A stretch of 54,242 bases of DNA, taken from Alphaproteobacteria bacterium (GTDB lineage Bacteria > Pseudomonadota > Alphaproteobacteria > Rhodobacterales > Rhodobacteraceae). The position numbers were made by a program, and so were the translations under genes. Of this stretch, positions 1-9,301 are shown one piece after another. How positions within the stretch are numbered: the first letter of the stretch is position 1; every line of letters begins with the position of its first letter. The notes beneath the pieces were generated by a model that saw only the letters and a list, made by a program, of their open reading frames with translations, had not been told where the DNA came from and did not search any database. The stretch spans positions 1 through 54,242 of the forward strand of contig JAUHWT010000025.1 in assembly GCA_030427145.1 (NCBI GenBank), in the 5' to 3' direction.

Positions 1-151
1 CTACACGAATTGCTGCCGTGGAACTGGTCGGCCGGCCATACCAAGTGCGAAAATCAGGCCGCCTGAAAACGCAAGGCGGTACCAATCGGGGCGTTACAAA
101 ATTTCTTTCAGGACCAATTGCTTTTGAAACTGCGGAGAGTCCGAATCCCCC

Positions 152-805
152 TCAAAACTCCACGTCCAGTTCCACCATCTCATCCGGCTCGGCCAGCGCG
201 CCTTCGGTCCACTCCGCCATCGGGGCCCAGTCGAAGATCGTCTGGCAATAGGCCTCCAGCGTGGGGTCCATCTCGACCGAATAGGTGCGGAACCGGGTGC
301 AGACCGGCGCGTACATCGCATCGGCCATGGTCGGCTCCCCGAACAGGAACGGCCCGCCATAGCGGTCGAGACAGCCGTGCCAGATCTCCCGGATCCGCTG
401 CACGTCCGGCCGCGCGCCCGAGAAGATCTTGAACCGCTCATGCCGCGCCTTGATGTTCATCGGCAGCGCCGAGCGCAGGTTGTAGAACCCCGAATGAATT
501 TCCCCCGACACCGCCCGGCAGTGCGACCGCATCGCAACATCCTTGGGCAGAAGCCCGGCCCCGGGCGCAATCTCGTGCAGGTACTCCGCAATCGCCAGGG
601 TGTCCCAGACCTCGACCCCCTGGTGGCTCAGCCGCGGCACACGCACCGACGGTGACAGAAGCAGCAGCTCCAGCCGGCTCTCCGGATCGTCCACGTTTAC
701 GGGCTTTTCCTCGAATTCCAGCTCCGCCATCCTGCACAGCAGCCAGCCCCGCAGAGACCATGACGAATAGTTCTTGGACGATATGGTGAGTGTGGCTTTC
801 GGCAA
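152..805 (-). CDS. Glutathione S-transferase family protein
   Basis: A 217-residue soluble protein with the thioredoxin-fold N-terminal half of the GST superfamily: SSKNYSSWSLRGWLLCR at residues 9-25 is the typical start of a bacterial GST_N_3 domain, and WDTLAIAEYLHE near residue 68 is the glutathione-site SxAIxxYL region. The C-terminal half is helical with GEPTMADAMYAPV, the conserved capping motif of the GST_C domain. The length is normal for the family. It probably conjugates or reduces small electrophiles with glutathione in the cytoplasm; the substrate cannot be told from sequence. It is transcribed away from phaZ, with about 100 bp between them. Confidence 0.9.
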   Translation of the reverse strand: MPKATLTISSKNYSSWSLRGWLLCRMAELEFEEKPVNVDDPESRLELLLLSPSVRVPRLSHQGVEVWDTLAIAEYLHEIAPGAGLLPKDVAMRSHCRAVSGEIHSGFYNLRSALPMNIKARHERFKIFSGARPDVQRIREIWHGCLDRYGGPFLFGEPTMADAMYAPVCTRFRTYSVEMDPTLEAYCQTIFDWAPMAEWTEGALAEPDEMVELDVEF

Positions 806-906
806 TTCTACCTCAACTTGCTTGCATGCTGCACCGCAACCTGTACTGTTACATTGCGAAACGGACTTCGCCAGTCTTTTTTTCGCCGCTACGGAAGGAA
901 GTCTGA

Positions 907-2127
907 ATGCTCTACCAGATGTACCAGCTCCAGGATGACATGATCGCCCCGTTCCGGCGCCTTGCCGATCACGCGCGTTTCATGTGGCCCGAAGGGCTCC
1001 CCGGCTCCGACATCCTGAACAACGGCACCCGTCCCTGGGATGCCATGCTTCACGTCTTCTCCCGCTGGCGCATCACCCATTCCAATCCAGGCTTCAACAT
1101 CGCCAGCGTCCCGGTCGGCAACCGCCAGGTCCCCGTGACCGAGGAAACCACCCTCGACCTTCCCTTCGGCCGCCTCCTGCACTTCGCCAAGGACATCGAC
1201 ACGCCCCAACCCAAAGTCCTCGTAGTCGCCCCCCTCTCAGGCCATTTCGCCACACTCCTGCGCGGGACGGTCGAGGTGCTCCTGCGCGACCATGACGTTT
1301 ACATCACCGACTGGGCCAATGCCCGCGACGTGCCACTGGAGGCCGGGCGCTTCGGGGTCGAGGAATATGTCGACTACCTGATCCGCTTCCTTGAGGAGAT
1401 CGGCCCCGGCGGCAATGTGCTCGCCGTCTGCCAGCCCTGCGTCCAGGCCCTGATCGCAGTGGCCGTCATGTCCGAGGACAACAACCCGGCCACGCCCCGC
1501 ACCATGACCCTGATGGCCGGTCCCATCGACGTGCGCGAAAGCCCCACGGCCGTTAACGACCTCGCCAACGAAAAACCCATGAGCTGGTTTGAGAACAACG
1601 TGATCGGCACCGTTCCCGCCCGCCACCGGGGCCGCGGCCGCGAGGTCTATCCCGGCTTCGTCCAGCTTATCGCCTTCATGTCCATGAACGGCGCCCGCCA
1701 CCGCGACCAGTACAGGAAACTCTACCGCCTGCTCGCCGCCGGTGACGTGGAGGCCGCGCGACGGATCACCGAGTTCTACGACGAATACCTGGCCGTGCTC
1801 GATTTGCCCGGAGAGTTCTACCTCGAAACAATCGACCGCGTTTTCCAGAAGGCCGAACTCGCGAAGGGCGAATTCACTTATCACGGCAAACCGGTCGACC
1901 CCGGCGCCATCCGCCACACCGCGCTGCTGACCGTGGAGGGTGGCCGCGACGACATCTGCGCGCTGGGCCAGACCGCCGCCGCCCACGACCTCTGCAACTC
2001 GTTGCGCCCGCATCTGAAACGCCACCACCTTCAGGCCAATGTGGGCCATTACGGCGTTTTCAACGGCAGGAAATGGGAGCGCGAGATCTACCCCGTAGTG
2101 CGCAACCTGATCCTGTCGATGGAGTGA
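907..2127 (+). CDS. phaZ: Intracellular polyhydroxyalkanoate (PHB) depolymerase
   Basis: A 406-residue alpha/beta-hydrolase of the intracellular PHB depolymerase family (PHB_depo_C type). The nucleophile region is LAVCQPCVQALIA, with Cys175 in the C-Q-P context used by Ralstonia PhaZa1-type enzymes in place of a serine. It has no signal peptide, as expected for an enzyme that mobilises cytoplasmic PHB granules to 3-hydroxybutyrate oligomers. DHDVYITDWANARDVP at about residues 128-143 is a strongly conserved family block. The ATG is preceded by a good ribosome site, GGAAGGAAG, about 5 bases upstream. Its stop codon directly abuts the stop of the convergent map gene. No phaC, phaP or phaR lies in the window. 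Confidence 0.93.
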   Translation: MLYQMYQLQDDMIAPFRRLADHARFMWPEGLPGSDILNNGTRPWDAMLHVFSRWRITHSNPGFNIASVPVGNRQVPVTEETTLDLPFGRLLHFAKDIDTPQPKVLVVAPLSGHFATLLRGTVEVLLRDHDVYITDWANARDVPLEAGRFGVEEYVDYLIRFLEEIGPGGNVLAVCQPCVQALIAVAVMSEDNNPATPRTMTLMAGPIDVRESPTAVNDLANEKPMSWFENNVIGTVPARHRGRGREVYPGFVQLIAFMSMNGARHRDQYRKLYRLLAAGDVEAARRITEFYDEYLAVLDLPGEFYLETIDRVFQKAELAKGEFTYHGKPVDPGAIRHTALLTVEGGRDDICALGQTAAAHDLCNSLRPHLKRHHLQANVGHYGVFNGRKWEREIYPVVRNLILSME

Positions 2128-2877
2128 TCAGCCCGGCAGAGTCACGACAATCGCGCCCTGGTCTGTCGCCACCACCGTATGTTCGTACTGTACCACCGGC
2201 GCGGGCGGCTGGCTGTAGAGCGTCCAGCCATCATCGCCCTCAACGGCCTCATGCCCGCCCATGGACAAAAACGGCTCGACGGTCAGAACCAGCCCCTTGT
2301 TGATCCGCCGCGCGTCATTCCGCGTGGGCCACGTCGCCACCGATTCGGGATACTCGTGCAGCGAACGCCCAACCCCGTGACTGGCAAGATTGCGGATCAG
2401 CGTGTAATCCCGGGCCTTCGCAAATTTGCCTATCGCATTCCCGATCCCCGCAAGCGGTTTGTTGCTGCCCACCTGGGCAATCCCGATCTCCATCGCGCGT
2501 TTGCCATCGCGGCACAGCCGACCCAGCGCGGGCTCGACCCGCCCGACCCGAAAACTCGCGCCGGTATCCGCGAAGAACCCGTTTTTCGAGGCTGAGACGT
2601 CAATATTCACCAGATCGCCGGCCGCAATCACCCGTTCTCCGGGAATGCCGTGGGCAATCTCCTCGTTCACGCTGATGCAGGTCGCGCCCGGAAACCCGTA
2701 TTCCGAATTGGGCGCCGGCACCGCCCCCTCCTGGTCGAGCAGCCGCGCGCCAATCGCGTCCAGATCGCGCGTGGTCATGCCCGGCTCCATCGCCTGCGCC
2801 ATGGCGTGCATGGTATTGGCGACAATGCGGCCGATTTCCTTAAGCCCCAGCAACTCGTCCTGTTTCGTGATCGTCAT
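2128..2877 (-). CDS. map: Type I methionine aminopeptidase (copy 1)
   Basis: A 249-residue pita-bread-fold metalloprotease that removes the initiator methionine from nascent proteins. The five metal ligands are visible in order: two Asp in NIDVSASKNGFFADTG, His in SHGVGRSLHE, Glu in LTVEPFL and Glu in YEHTVV. The open frame extends 46 codons further upstream, but the ATG chosen here follows a clear GGGGAAGA ribosome site and gives MTITKQDEL, a normal family start. It is one of two map genes in this window; the other (41.4-42.2 kb) has a longer N-terminus. The 160 bp between this gene and the divergent antiporter gene presumably carries both promoters. Confidence 0.93.
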   Translation of the reverse strand: MTITKQDELLGLKEIGRIVANTMHAMAQAMEPGMTTRDLDAIGARLLDQEGAVPAPNSEYGFPGATCISVNEEIAHGIPGERVIAAGDLVNIDVSASKNGFFADTGASFRVGRVEPALGRLCRDGKRAMEIGIAQVGSNKPLAGIGNAIGKFAKARDYTLIRNLASHGVGRSLHEYPESVATWPTRNDARRINKGLVLTVEPFLSMGGHEAVEGDDGWTLYSQPPAPVVQYEHTVVATDQGAIVVTLPG

Positions 2878-3038
2878 GGCTCTTCCCCGTATGAGTTGCG
2901 TGACCTTACCCCTCCGCTCGGCAAATGTCCCGCTAAGCGTCCGACAATAATTTTCGACTGCCGGCACCGGCTGTCTTGCATTACCCTGAAGCCGCACCAG
3001 TTTGTCCGGTGTCAAACATCACGGAAGGAAAACCGGTC

Positions 3039-3995
3039 ATGGGGGCGCTTGGACTGGTGATTGCGGGGCTTGCGGGCCTTGTTATTGGCGGCGAAATGCT
3101 GGTCCGCGGAGCCGTGTCGGCCGCCCGGTCCTTCGGCATCTCGCCCATGGTCATCGGCCTGACCCTTGTGGGCTTCGGCACCTCAACACCCGAGCTTGTC
3201 ACCAGCCTTCAGGCCGCGCTGTCCGGTTCTCCCGGCATCGCCGTCGGCAACGTGGTTGGCTCGAATATTGGAAACATCCTTCTGATTCTGGGCATTGCCG
3301 CTTTGCTCGCGCCCGTGGCCGTGGACCCCGCCGCATTCCGGCGGGATGGCGGCGTTCTGGTCCTCGCCACGCTGCTTTGTCTCGGCGTTGTCCTGCTCGG
3401 GGAGGCCGGGCGCATGGCCGGACTTGTTTTTGTGATCACACTCGGTCTCTACCTCGCCTGGACGATTCTCAGTGAATGCCGCACGCCCGATTCTCCCGCA
3501 TCCACAGTATACGAGGCGGAGGCCGATGCACTACCCGGTCCCGACTACGCAATGCCCGTGGCACTTGGAATCGCCCTCATCGGGCTTGTGATCACAATCC
3601 TTGGCGCCCGCTTTCTTGTCTCCGGTGCCGTAGATATTGCCCAGGCCGCCGGCCTCTCCGAGGCCGTGATCGGCCTGACCATCGTGGCCATCGGCACATC
3701 CATGCCCGAGCTGGTCACCGCCGTCATCGCCGTCCGCAAGGGGCAGGGCGATGTGGCCTTCGGCAACGTCATCGGCAGCAACATCTTCAACATCCTGGGC
3801 ATTCTCGGCGTCACCGCCCTGATCCAGCCCATGACGGTCCCGCCCGAGATTATCCGCCTCGATATCTGGGTCATGTCCGCCGCGACCCTGCTGATGATCC
3901 TCTTCGCCCGCACCGGTTGGCTCATTGGCCGCCGCGAGGGTGGTCTGATGGTGGCGCTTTACGCAGCGTATCTGGCTTGGCTGCTGCTGGTTTGA
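3039..3995 (+). CDS. CaCA-family Na+/Ca2+ (cation) antiporter, YrbG-like
   Basis: A 318-residue inner-membrane protein with two homologous halves, the hallmark of calcium/cation antiporters. The first alpha repeat reads [17 protein letters not shown] followed by [16 protein letters not shown]. The second reads [16 protein letters not shown] followed by [16 protein letters not shown]. The acidic GTSxPE residues line the ion path. About ten membrane segments are evident. The start chosen is the ATG behind GGAAGGAAA; an open extension of 21 codons upstream is not membrane-like and has no ribosome site. The ion actually transported (Ca2+, Na+, K+) cannot be deduced. Confidence 0.92.
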   Translation: MGALGLVIAGLAGLVIGGEMLVRGAVSAARSFGISPMVIGLTLVGFGTSTPELVTSLQAALSGSPGIAVGNVVGSNIGNILLILGIAALLAPVAVDPAAFRRDGGVLVLATLLCLGVVLLGEAGRMAGLVFVITLGLYLAWTILSECRTPDSPASTVYEAEADALPGPDYAMPVALGIALIGLVITILGARFLVSGAVDIAQAAGLSEAVIGLTIVAIGTSMPELVTAVIAVRKGQGDVAFGNVIGSNIFNILGILGVTALIQPMTVPPEIIRLDIWVMSAATLLMILFARTGWLIGRREGGLMVALYAAYLAWLLLV

Positions 3996-4310
3996 ACCCA
4001 TCCGCCCACAAAACGAGGGCATCGCGGACCTCGGGTGGCGCGATAGCGCCTCCCATGGGGGAGGTCAGCGCTGCCCGGCGCAAGCACCGGGCGGGAAGGT
4101 TGAACGGGAAATGCCTGGACCAACCCAAACCCCGCCGAAACCACACTCGCAACTCAGTGATCAAACTTCACCGAATTCCGTTTAAACGAAACCGGATTCC
4201 GTACTATCCCTGTTCCTCATAAACGTCAGGCGCCATTCCGATTGCGCCTGATTCACGCAATGGTAATGCCTGATCGGCAGAAAATCCGGTTACACAACGG
4301 CGGAATTGTC
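3996..4310. other. Gene-free stretch with three adjacent small hairpins
   Basis: I see no convincing gene between the antiporter and the transglycosylase. The region contains three closely spaced inverted repeats: GGCGC-GATA-GCGCC at 4037-4050, CCTCCC-ATGG-GGGAGG at 4049-4064, and GCCCGG-N8-CCGGGC at about 4073-4092. None is followed by a T-tract, so they are not classical terminators. Further right the DNA becomes AT-richer, with ATTCCGT repeated at about 4175 and 4196, and probably holds the transglycosylase promoter; I cannot assign -35/-10 boxes with confidence. Confidence 0.5.
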
Positions 4311-6431
4311 ATGAAATGTGTTAAAGCCCTTCGGATCTTCGGTGTGATCTGTCTCCTCAGCCCGGCCCCGGCATTTGCCGCGACCGGTACGGATCTGCTG
4401 CAACAGGCACTCTCGGCAACGACTCAGCAGGACTGGGACCGGGCCGATGCCCTGGCCGGTCAGATGTCGCGCCCCGAGGCCCGCGACATTATCCTGTGGT
4501 CCCGCCTGCGCGGCAGCACGGGAACCTGGGCCGAATACCAGGATTTCATCTCGCGCAATCCCGACTGGCCCGGCCTCGATGCCCTGCGCCGCGCCGGCGA
4601 ATATGAGCTTCCTGGCGATCTTTCCGTTGAGGAGCTTACGGCCTGGTTTGACGGCGGCCGTCCGCAAACCGGCACCGGAACGCTTCGTCTGGCCGACGCC
4701 CTGATTCGCGAAAACCGCGTGGACGAAGCCGAACGCGAGGTCATACGCGGCTGGCTGGAACATTCCCTGTCCCGCCCCGAGCGTCTCGAATTCCTTGAGC
4801 GATGGGGTGCGCTGCTCAAGCCCCATCACGTCGCCCGCCTCGACATGCTGCTTTGGCGCGGTCACACCGGCGAGGCCGAGGTCATGCTGCCCTACGTGGA
4901 CGCGGACTGGCAGAAACTGGCCCGCGCCCGAATCGCAACCCGCCGCGATACGCCAGGTCTTCAGCTTCAGATCATGGCGGTGCCCAAATACCTCGCCGCA
5001 AATCCCGGTCTCGCCTATGAGCGGTATCTCTACCGCACCAAAAAGGGTCGCTGGGATGATGCCGAGGCGTTCATTCTCCAGCATTCCAAATCTCTCGGCT
5101 CGCTGGGCCGACCGGATGAATGGATGCCCCGCCGCGCAAACCTCGCCCGCCAGGCCATGCGCCGCGGCGAATTCGAGCGCGCCTATGCCATCGCCTCCCG
5201 CAACTACGGCTCCGAAGGCTGGTCCTTTGCCGATTCCGAGTGGGTCGCCGGCTTCATCGCCCTGACCTTCCTCGACGCGCCGGAAAAAGCCGCCGAGCAT
5301 TTCACCCGGTTCCGCGAGGTCGTCGCCACCCCGATCAGTCTTGGCCGTGCCGGCTACTGGCAGGGCCTGGCCTTTGAGGCCGCCGGGGATGATGCCGCGG
5401 CCCAGGAGGCCTTCACCATGGCCGCGGGGCATTTCACCAGTTTCTATGGCCAGCTGGCGGCAAACCACGTGCAATCTGCGCCAAAAATCGCCCTTTCCTC
5501 TGCAGAGTGTGCCAAACCAAACACAATCTGCGCCACTTCATCAGCAGATCGGGACACTTATTCAGCATGGAAGGACACTCCGGCGACCCAAACGTCGGTG
5601 GTAAAAGCCGCCTGGATGCTGTCCGATGCGGGCTATGACAGCCTCGCCACACGCTTCCTGACTCACGCGTCAGAGGGCCAACCCGCTGAAATCAGGGCAC
5701 AAATCGCCCAGATGGCCATCGACAGCGGCCTGCCCCACATCGGCGTGCGCATCGCCAAACAGGCCACCCGCGACGGCATCGTCATCCTCGACCAGTACTA
5801 CCCCCTCCACCCCATCGCCAACACCCCCTGGCCCGTCCCAACCGAGTTCGCACTGGCCATTGCGAGGCAGGAATCGGAGTTCAATCACGGTGCCGAAAGC
5901 CATGCCGGGGCGCTGGGCCTGATGCAGTTGATGCCGGCCACCGCGTCGCAGGTTTCCGCTTCAATTTCAGTGAATTACAGCAAATCCAGATTGCTCTCCG
6001 ACCCGTCCTACAACGCCCGTCTTGGCACTGAATATCTGTCCCGAATGCTGAAACGTTTTGACGGCTCCGAGCCCCTTGCGGCCGCCGCCTACAATGCCGG
6101 TCCCAGCCGCGTCAGCCAGTGGCTCGACGAATACGGCGACCCCCGCAAAGGCGAAATTTCCATGGTCACCTGGATGGAAATGATCCCCTACAATGAAACC
6201 CGCAACTACGTTCAGCGGGTCATGGAGGGTATCCAGGTCTACCGCATGCGCCTCGGCGAGAACCCCGAACCCATCGTCATGGCGTCAGAGACGGTCACCA
6301 GGGGCGGTCAGATTTTGCCGCCTTCCGTGACCCGCCGCCGTACCGAACCGCTCCGCGTCATGGCCCGCCCGGTAGAGGAGATGAACCGCCCCCGCCCGCG
6401 GCCGCAGGGGTTTCAGGGGCTGGGTGGCTGA
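4311..6431 (+). CDS. Periplasmic soluble lytic murein transglycosylase (SLT70 type)
   Basis: A 706-residue exported enzyme cutting peptidoglycan between MurNAc and GlcNAc with formation of 1,6-anhydroMurNAc. Residues 1-23 form a signal peptide (hydrophobic GVICLLSPAPAFA before a cleavage site). The middle is an all-helical superhelical ring like that of E. coli Slt. The catalytic domain lies near residues 510-650: ARQESEFNHGAES contains the catalytic Glu521, then GALGLMQLMPATA, LGTEYLSRMLKRF and AAAYNAGPSRV, all standard GH23 motifs. The start is the ATG immediately before the signal peptide; the open frame begins 23 codons earlier. The C-terminal tail is Pro/Arg-rich. Confidence 0.93.
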   Translation: MKCVKALRIFGVICLLSPAPAFAATGTDLLQQALSATTQQDWDRADALAGQMSRPEARDIILWSRLRGSTGTWAEYQDFISRNPDWPGLDALRRAGEYELPGDLSVEELTAWFDGGRPQTGTGTLRLADALIRENRVDEAEREVIRGWLEHSLSRPERLEFLERWGALLKPHHVARLDMLLWRGHTGEAEVMLPYVDADWQKLARARIATRRDTPGLQLQIMAVPKYLAANPGLAYERYLYRTKKGRWDDAEAFILQHSKSLGSLGRPDEWMPRRANLARQAMRRGEFERAYAIASRNYGSEGWSFADSEWVAGFIALTFLDAPEKAAEHFTRFREVVATPISLGRAGYWQGLAFEAAGDDAAAQEAFTMAAGHFTSFYGQLAANHVQSAPKIALSSAECAKPNTICATSSADRDTYSAWKDTPATQTSVVKAAWMLSDAGYDSLATRFLTHASEGQPAEIRAQIAQMAIDSGLPHIGVRIAKQATRDGIVILDQYYPLHPIANTPWPVPTEFALAIARQESEFNHGAESHAGALGLMQLMPATASQVSASISVNYSKSRLLSDPSYNARLGTEYLSRMLKRFDGSEPLAAAAYNAGPSRVSQWLDEYGDPRKGEISMVTWMEMIPYNETRNYVQRVMEGIQVYRMRLGENPEPIVMASETVTRGGQILPPSVTRRRTEPLRVMARPVEEMNRPRPRPQGFQGLGG

Positions 6432-6448
6432 GCCAAATTCCTCAATGA

Positions 6449-7318
6449 TCACTTTAGTCTGGCCTGACGGAGCAGGGTGAAAAGCCCTGCCGTCAGGATC
6501 AGAATACTGCCCGCTACGGTCCAGCCATCAGTGCGCTCCTGGAAGAGCGTCAGGCCAAATATGGTCACGAATACCAGCTGAAAATAGGCAAACGGCTGCA
6601 GGTTCCCCGCCTCGGTGGCCTCATACGCCTTGATCAGAAGAAAGTGCCCGGAGGCCCCGGAAATGCACAAAGCGAGCATCCACAACCAGTCCGCAGAGCC
6701 CTGCATTGGCGTCCAGAAAAATGGTGCGATCATTGTGATCGCGACGGCACCAGCCACGCCCGTGTAGAAAAAACTCGTCGCCGCACTGTCCTTACGGGCC
6801 ACCATGCGGGTGGTAAGTGCATAGATTGCAAACATAAATGCCGCGAGCAGCGGGATCAGCGCATCGGGGCTGAACACCTTCAGACCCGGTCGCAGAATGA
6901 TCAGCACACCGACAAGTCCGACGCAGATCGCGACTTTCCGCCGCCAGCCGACATATTCGCCCAAAAACGGACCGGCGAGCGCTGCCACCATCAGCGGGTA
7001 GATTGCAAAAATCGCATGGGTCTCAATGAGGCCGAGCCGGACAAACGCCACGACCGTCACCACGATCTCGAACACCAGCAGCACCCCGCGGAAGATCTGC
7101 AGCCAGGGGGTTTCGCTGTGCGCGACCTGTTTGAGGCTGCTGCCGTGACGCATGGAAATGGCTACGGCAAAAATGGCAAAAAACCAGTAGCGCAGCATTA
7201 CGACGGTCATGACGTTGTAGGTTTCGGCCAGATGCCGCGAGATGCCGTCCTGGATCGCGAAGACAAACATCGCAGTAATCATGAGCGTAATGCCCCGGCG
7301 GGGATTGTTAAGCACCAT
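6449..7318 (-). CDS. EamA/DMT-family membrane transporter
   Basis: A 289-residue inner-membrane protein with about ten hydrophobic segments arranged as two EamA repeats, the architecture of drug/metabolite transporters. FAIYPLMVAALAGPFLGEYVG in the first half and FQLVFVTIFGLTLFQE in the second match the conserved end-of-repeat helices with an acidic residue. The substrate is unknown. Its ATG overlaps the mnmD stop in a TGATG arrangement, so translation is probably coupled to mnmD, although a functional link to tRNA modification is not implied by the family. Confidence 0.9.
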   Translation of the reverse strand: MVLNNPRRGITLMITAMFVFAIQDGISRHLAETYNVMTVVMLRYWFFAIFAVAISMRHGSSLKQVAHSETPWLQIFRGVLLVFEIVVTVVAFVRLGLIETHAIFAIYPLMVAALAGPFLGEYVGWRRKVAICVGLVGVLIILRPGLKVFSPDALIPLLAAFMFAIYALTTRMVARKDSAATSFFYTGVAGAVAITMIAPFFWTPMQGSADWLWMLALCISGASGHFLLIKAYEATEAGNLQPFAYFQLVFVTIFGLTLFQERTDGWTVAGSILILTAGLFTLLRQARLK

Positions 7319-7998
7319 CAGTATTTTATTCCAATTGTCATGTGCCGCTTGCGGCCAAATCCATTCGTCCGTTCAACTTCAAAACCCGCATCGGCCAGGC
7401 TGCTCCGGACATGGCCGGCGGCACTGTAGGTGGCGAAGGTTCCCCCGGATTTGGTGTGTTCACCGACCGCGCGCAGCAGGTCAGGCTCCCAAAGTTCGGG
7501 GTTTTTGGCGGGGCTGAACCCGTCGAGAAACCAGGCGTCGGCCACACCGTCCCAAGCCGGCATGGTCTGACGCCCATCGCCAAAAACCAGGGTGACATCC
7601 ACACCGCCAAGTGCAAATTGCTTCGTGCCTGCCCGCCATTCCGCGATGAGGCTTTCCGACAGCCCCGCGAGGTTTGGCCAGGCCCTGTGCGCCTGGGCCA
7701 TGTCGTCCGGGTTCATAGGGAAGGCCTCGAAACCGGTATATGAAATGCGGCCCGGTCGGTTTTCCCCGGCCCAGGCCTGCGCCAGCAGCATGGCGTTCAG
7801 GCCCGTACCAAACCCAAGTTCGGCCACTTGGAAACCGTCCGTTAGGCGTTCGGGCAGGCGGTTGCCGGCCAGAAACACATGACGTGATTCCGCCATGCCA
7901 TCGGCAAGCGAGAAATAAGGATCCTGAAACTGTCTGGAAACCGGCACAAGCCCGTCCCGCCAGTCCAGATCCGCCTTTTGCGTCCTGGACGCAGACAT
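7318..7998 (-). CDS. mnmD: tRNA 5-(aminomethyl)-2-thiouridine(34) methyltransferase MnmD
   Basis: A 226-residue SAM-dependent methyltransferase equivalent to the N-terminal half of bifunctional MnmC. It methylates nm5s2U34 to mnm5s2U in the wobble position of certain tRNAs. The SAM-binding loop VAELGFGTGLNAMLL lies near residue 55, and DGFSPAKNPELW near residue 165 is the MnmC/MnmD active-site signature. The oxidoreductase half found in gamma-proteobacterial MnmC is absent here. A separate FAD protein is encoded divergently 46 bp away and may supply it. The gene leads an overlapping pair with the DMT transporter. Confidence 0.88.
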   Translation of the reverse strand: MSASRTQKADLDWRDGLVPVSRQFQDPYFSLADGMAESRHVFLAGNRLPERLTDGFQVAELGFGTGLNAMLLAQAWAGENRPGRISYTGFEAFPMNPDDMAQAHRAWPNLAGLSESLIAEWRAGTKQFALGGVDVTLVFGDGRQTMPAWDGVADAWFLDGFSPAKNPELWEPDLLRAVGEHTKSGGTFATYSAAGHVRSSLADAGFEVERTNGFGRKRHMTIGIKY

Positions 7999-8044
7999 GA
8001 TTTACCCCGGTGAAATTTCGGGGACCATAGGCTGATGCGGGGCA

Positions 8045-9151
8045 ATGGTGAAGAGCGGTAATTACGATGTCGTGGTGGTCGGTGGCGGGTTTCTGGGCCT
8101 GAACTGCGCATTCTTTTGCGCGGAGGCGGGTCTGAAAACTCTGGTACTCGATCAGGCGGAGCCGGGATCGGGCGCAAGCGGCGGCCTCGTTGGCGCGCTG
8201 TCTCCCCATTTGCCGCGCAACTGGTCGGAAAAGAAACAGTTTCAACTGGATGCGCTGATCTCCGCCGCGCGGCACTGGAAGAAAATCGAGGCCATCAGCG
8301 GCTTACCAACGGGCTACGGACGCGTTGGCCGGTGGATGCCACTCGACTCGGAACGGGCGCTGGAAAATGCCCGCGGCCAGGAGCCGGCAGCCCTGGAGGC
8401 CTGGTCCGGTGAATATGAGTGGATGGTCGGCCCGGCACCATCCTGGATGTCGCCGGAAGTGGCGACCCATGGCGCGATCCATGAGACCCTGTCGGCGCGG
8501 ATCGATCCGCGCAAGGCACTCGCCTCTATGGTTGAGGCCGTGCGGCGTAAAGGTGCGGAAATTCGGTCCGGCGCGCGTGTCTTGCGCGTTGAGGACGGTA
8601 TCGTTGCTATGGATACGGAGACCTTCGGCGCGGCGCATATCGTTCTTGCCGCCGGAATGGGTGCAGGTCCGCTTCATGCTCAGGTCGTGTCGGGCGGCAT
8701 GGGTCGGGGGGTCAAGGGTCAGGCGGCGCTTCTGACCGATCCCGGCGGGCTTCCGGGTCAGATGGTGTTCGCCACGGGTCTCTATATCGTCCCTCATGGA
8801 ACTGATTTGATTGCCGTGGGCTCCACCAGTGAACAGGACTGGGTCGATGGTCTGACGACTGATGAGCAGCTCGATGACCTGACCGCACGCGCCGTTGAGG
8901 TCTGCCCGTCTCTCGGTCGATCGTCGGTGGTCGAGCGCTGGGCGGGTGTGCGCCCCCGGGCACCAAAACCGGATGCGCTGCTCGGACCGGTGCCAGGGCG
9001 GGAAAACATCTGGTTCGCGAATGGTGGCTACAAAATCGGAATTGGAATATCGCACCGGGTTGGGGAAATGACGGCGGCCATGATCCAGGGGCGGAAGGTT
9101 GAGTTGCCGGAGCGGTTTAAAGCGGCCAGTCATGGCCTGACGGCGCTCTGA
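8045..9151 (+). CDS. FAD-dependent oxidoreductase, probable stand-alone MnmC(o)-like protein
   Basis: A 368-residue member of the DAO/glycine oxidase-like flavoprotein family. The N-terminal dinucleotide-binding fold is clear (DVVVVGGGFLGLNCAFF, residues 8-24). GSGASGGLVGALSPHLP at about residues 43-59 resembles the GASG...GALYP region of the C-terminal oxidase domain of MnmC, which removes the carboxymethyl group from cmnm5s2U34. ERWAGVRPRAPDA-like text (ERWAGVRPRAPKPDALLGP) and a C-terminal FANGGYKIGIGIS block complete the FAD site. Family membership is sure; the tRNA role is inferred from the divergent mnmD neighbour and these motifs. It could instead oxidise an amino acid. Confidence 0.75.
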   Translation: MVKSGNYDVVVVGGGFLGLNCAFFCAEAGLKTLVLDQAEPGSGASGGLVGALSPHLPRNWSEKKQFQLDALISAARHWKKIEAISGLPTGYGRVGRWMPLDSERALENARGQEPAALEAWSGEYEWMVGPAPSWMSPEVATHGAIHETLSARIDPRKALASMVEAVRRKGAEIRSGARVLRVEDGIVAMDTETFGAAHIVLAAGMGAGPLHAQVVSGGMGRGVKGQAALLTDPGGLPGQMVFATGLYIVPHGTDLIAVGSTSEQDWVDGLTTDEQLDDLTARAVEVCPSLGRSSVVERWAGVRPRAPKPDALLGPVPGRENIWFANGGYKIGIGISHRVGEMTAAMIQGRKVELPERFKAASHGLTAL

Positions 9152-9189
9152 AATTTGTGGTCGAAAACGTTCACAATGCGCACCTTATG

Positions 9190-9222
9190 CAGGGATTGTG
9201 GTAAAAAATTAACACAACCCTG
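9190..9222. other. Imperfect inverted repeat upstream of smc
   Basis: CAGGGATTGTG and CACAACCCTG form a 10-pair stem with one bulged A around a 12-base AT-rich loop. It lies between the FAD oxidoreductase and smc. It lacks a following T-tract on the plus strand, so a leader structure or protein-binding site is as likely as a terminator. Confidence 0.4.
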
Positions 9223-9301
9223 GATTTAGTGTCTCGATATCTGGTGCAATCGGCATCAATTTTCCCTGGATCGTGGGGTCAGGCATTGACCTCAACCGGC
9301 C

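Noticed and set aside
1..151. A short open frame at the left edge.
   Set aside because: It overlaps the end of the GST gene on the opposite strand, has low-complexity Ser/Pro content and no ribosome site; the first 151 bases show no supportable feature.
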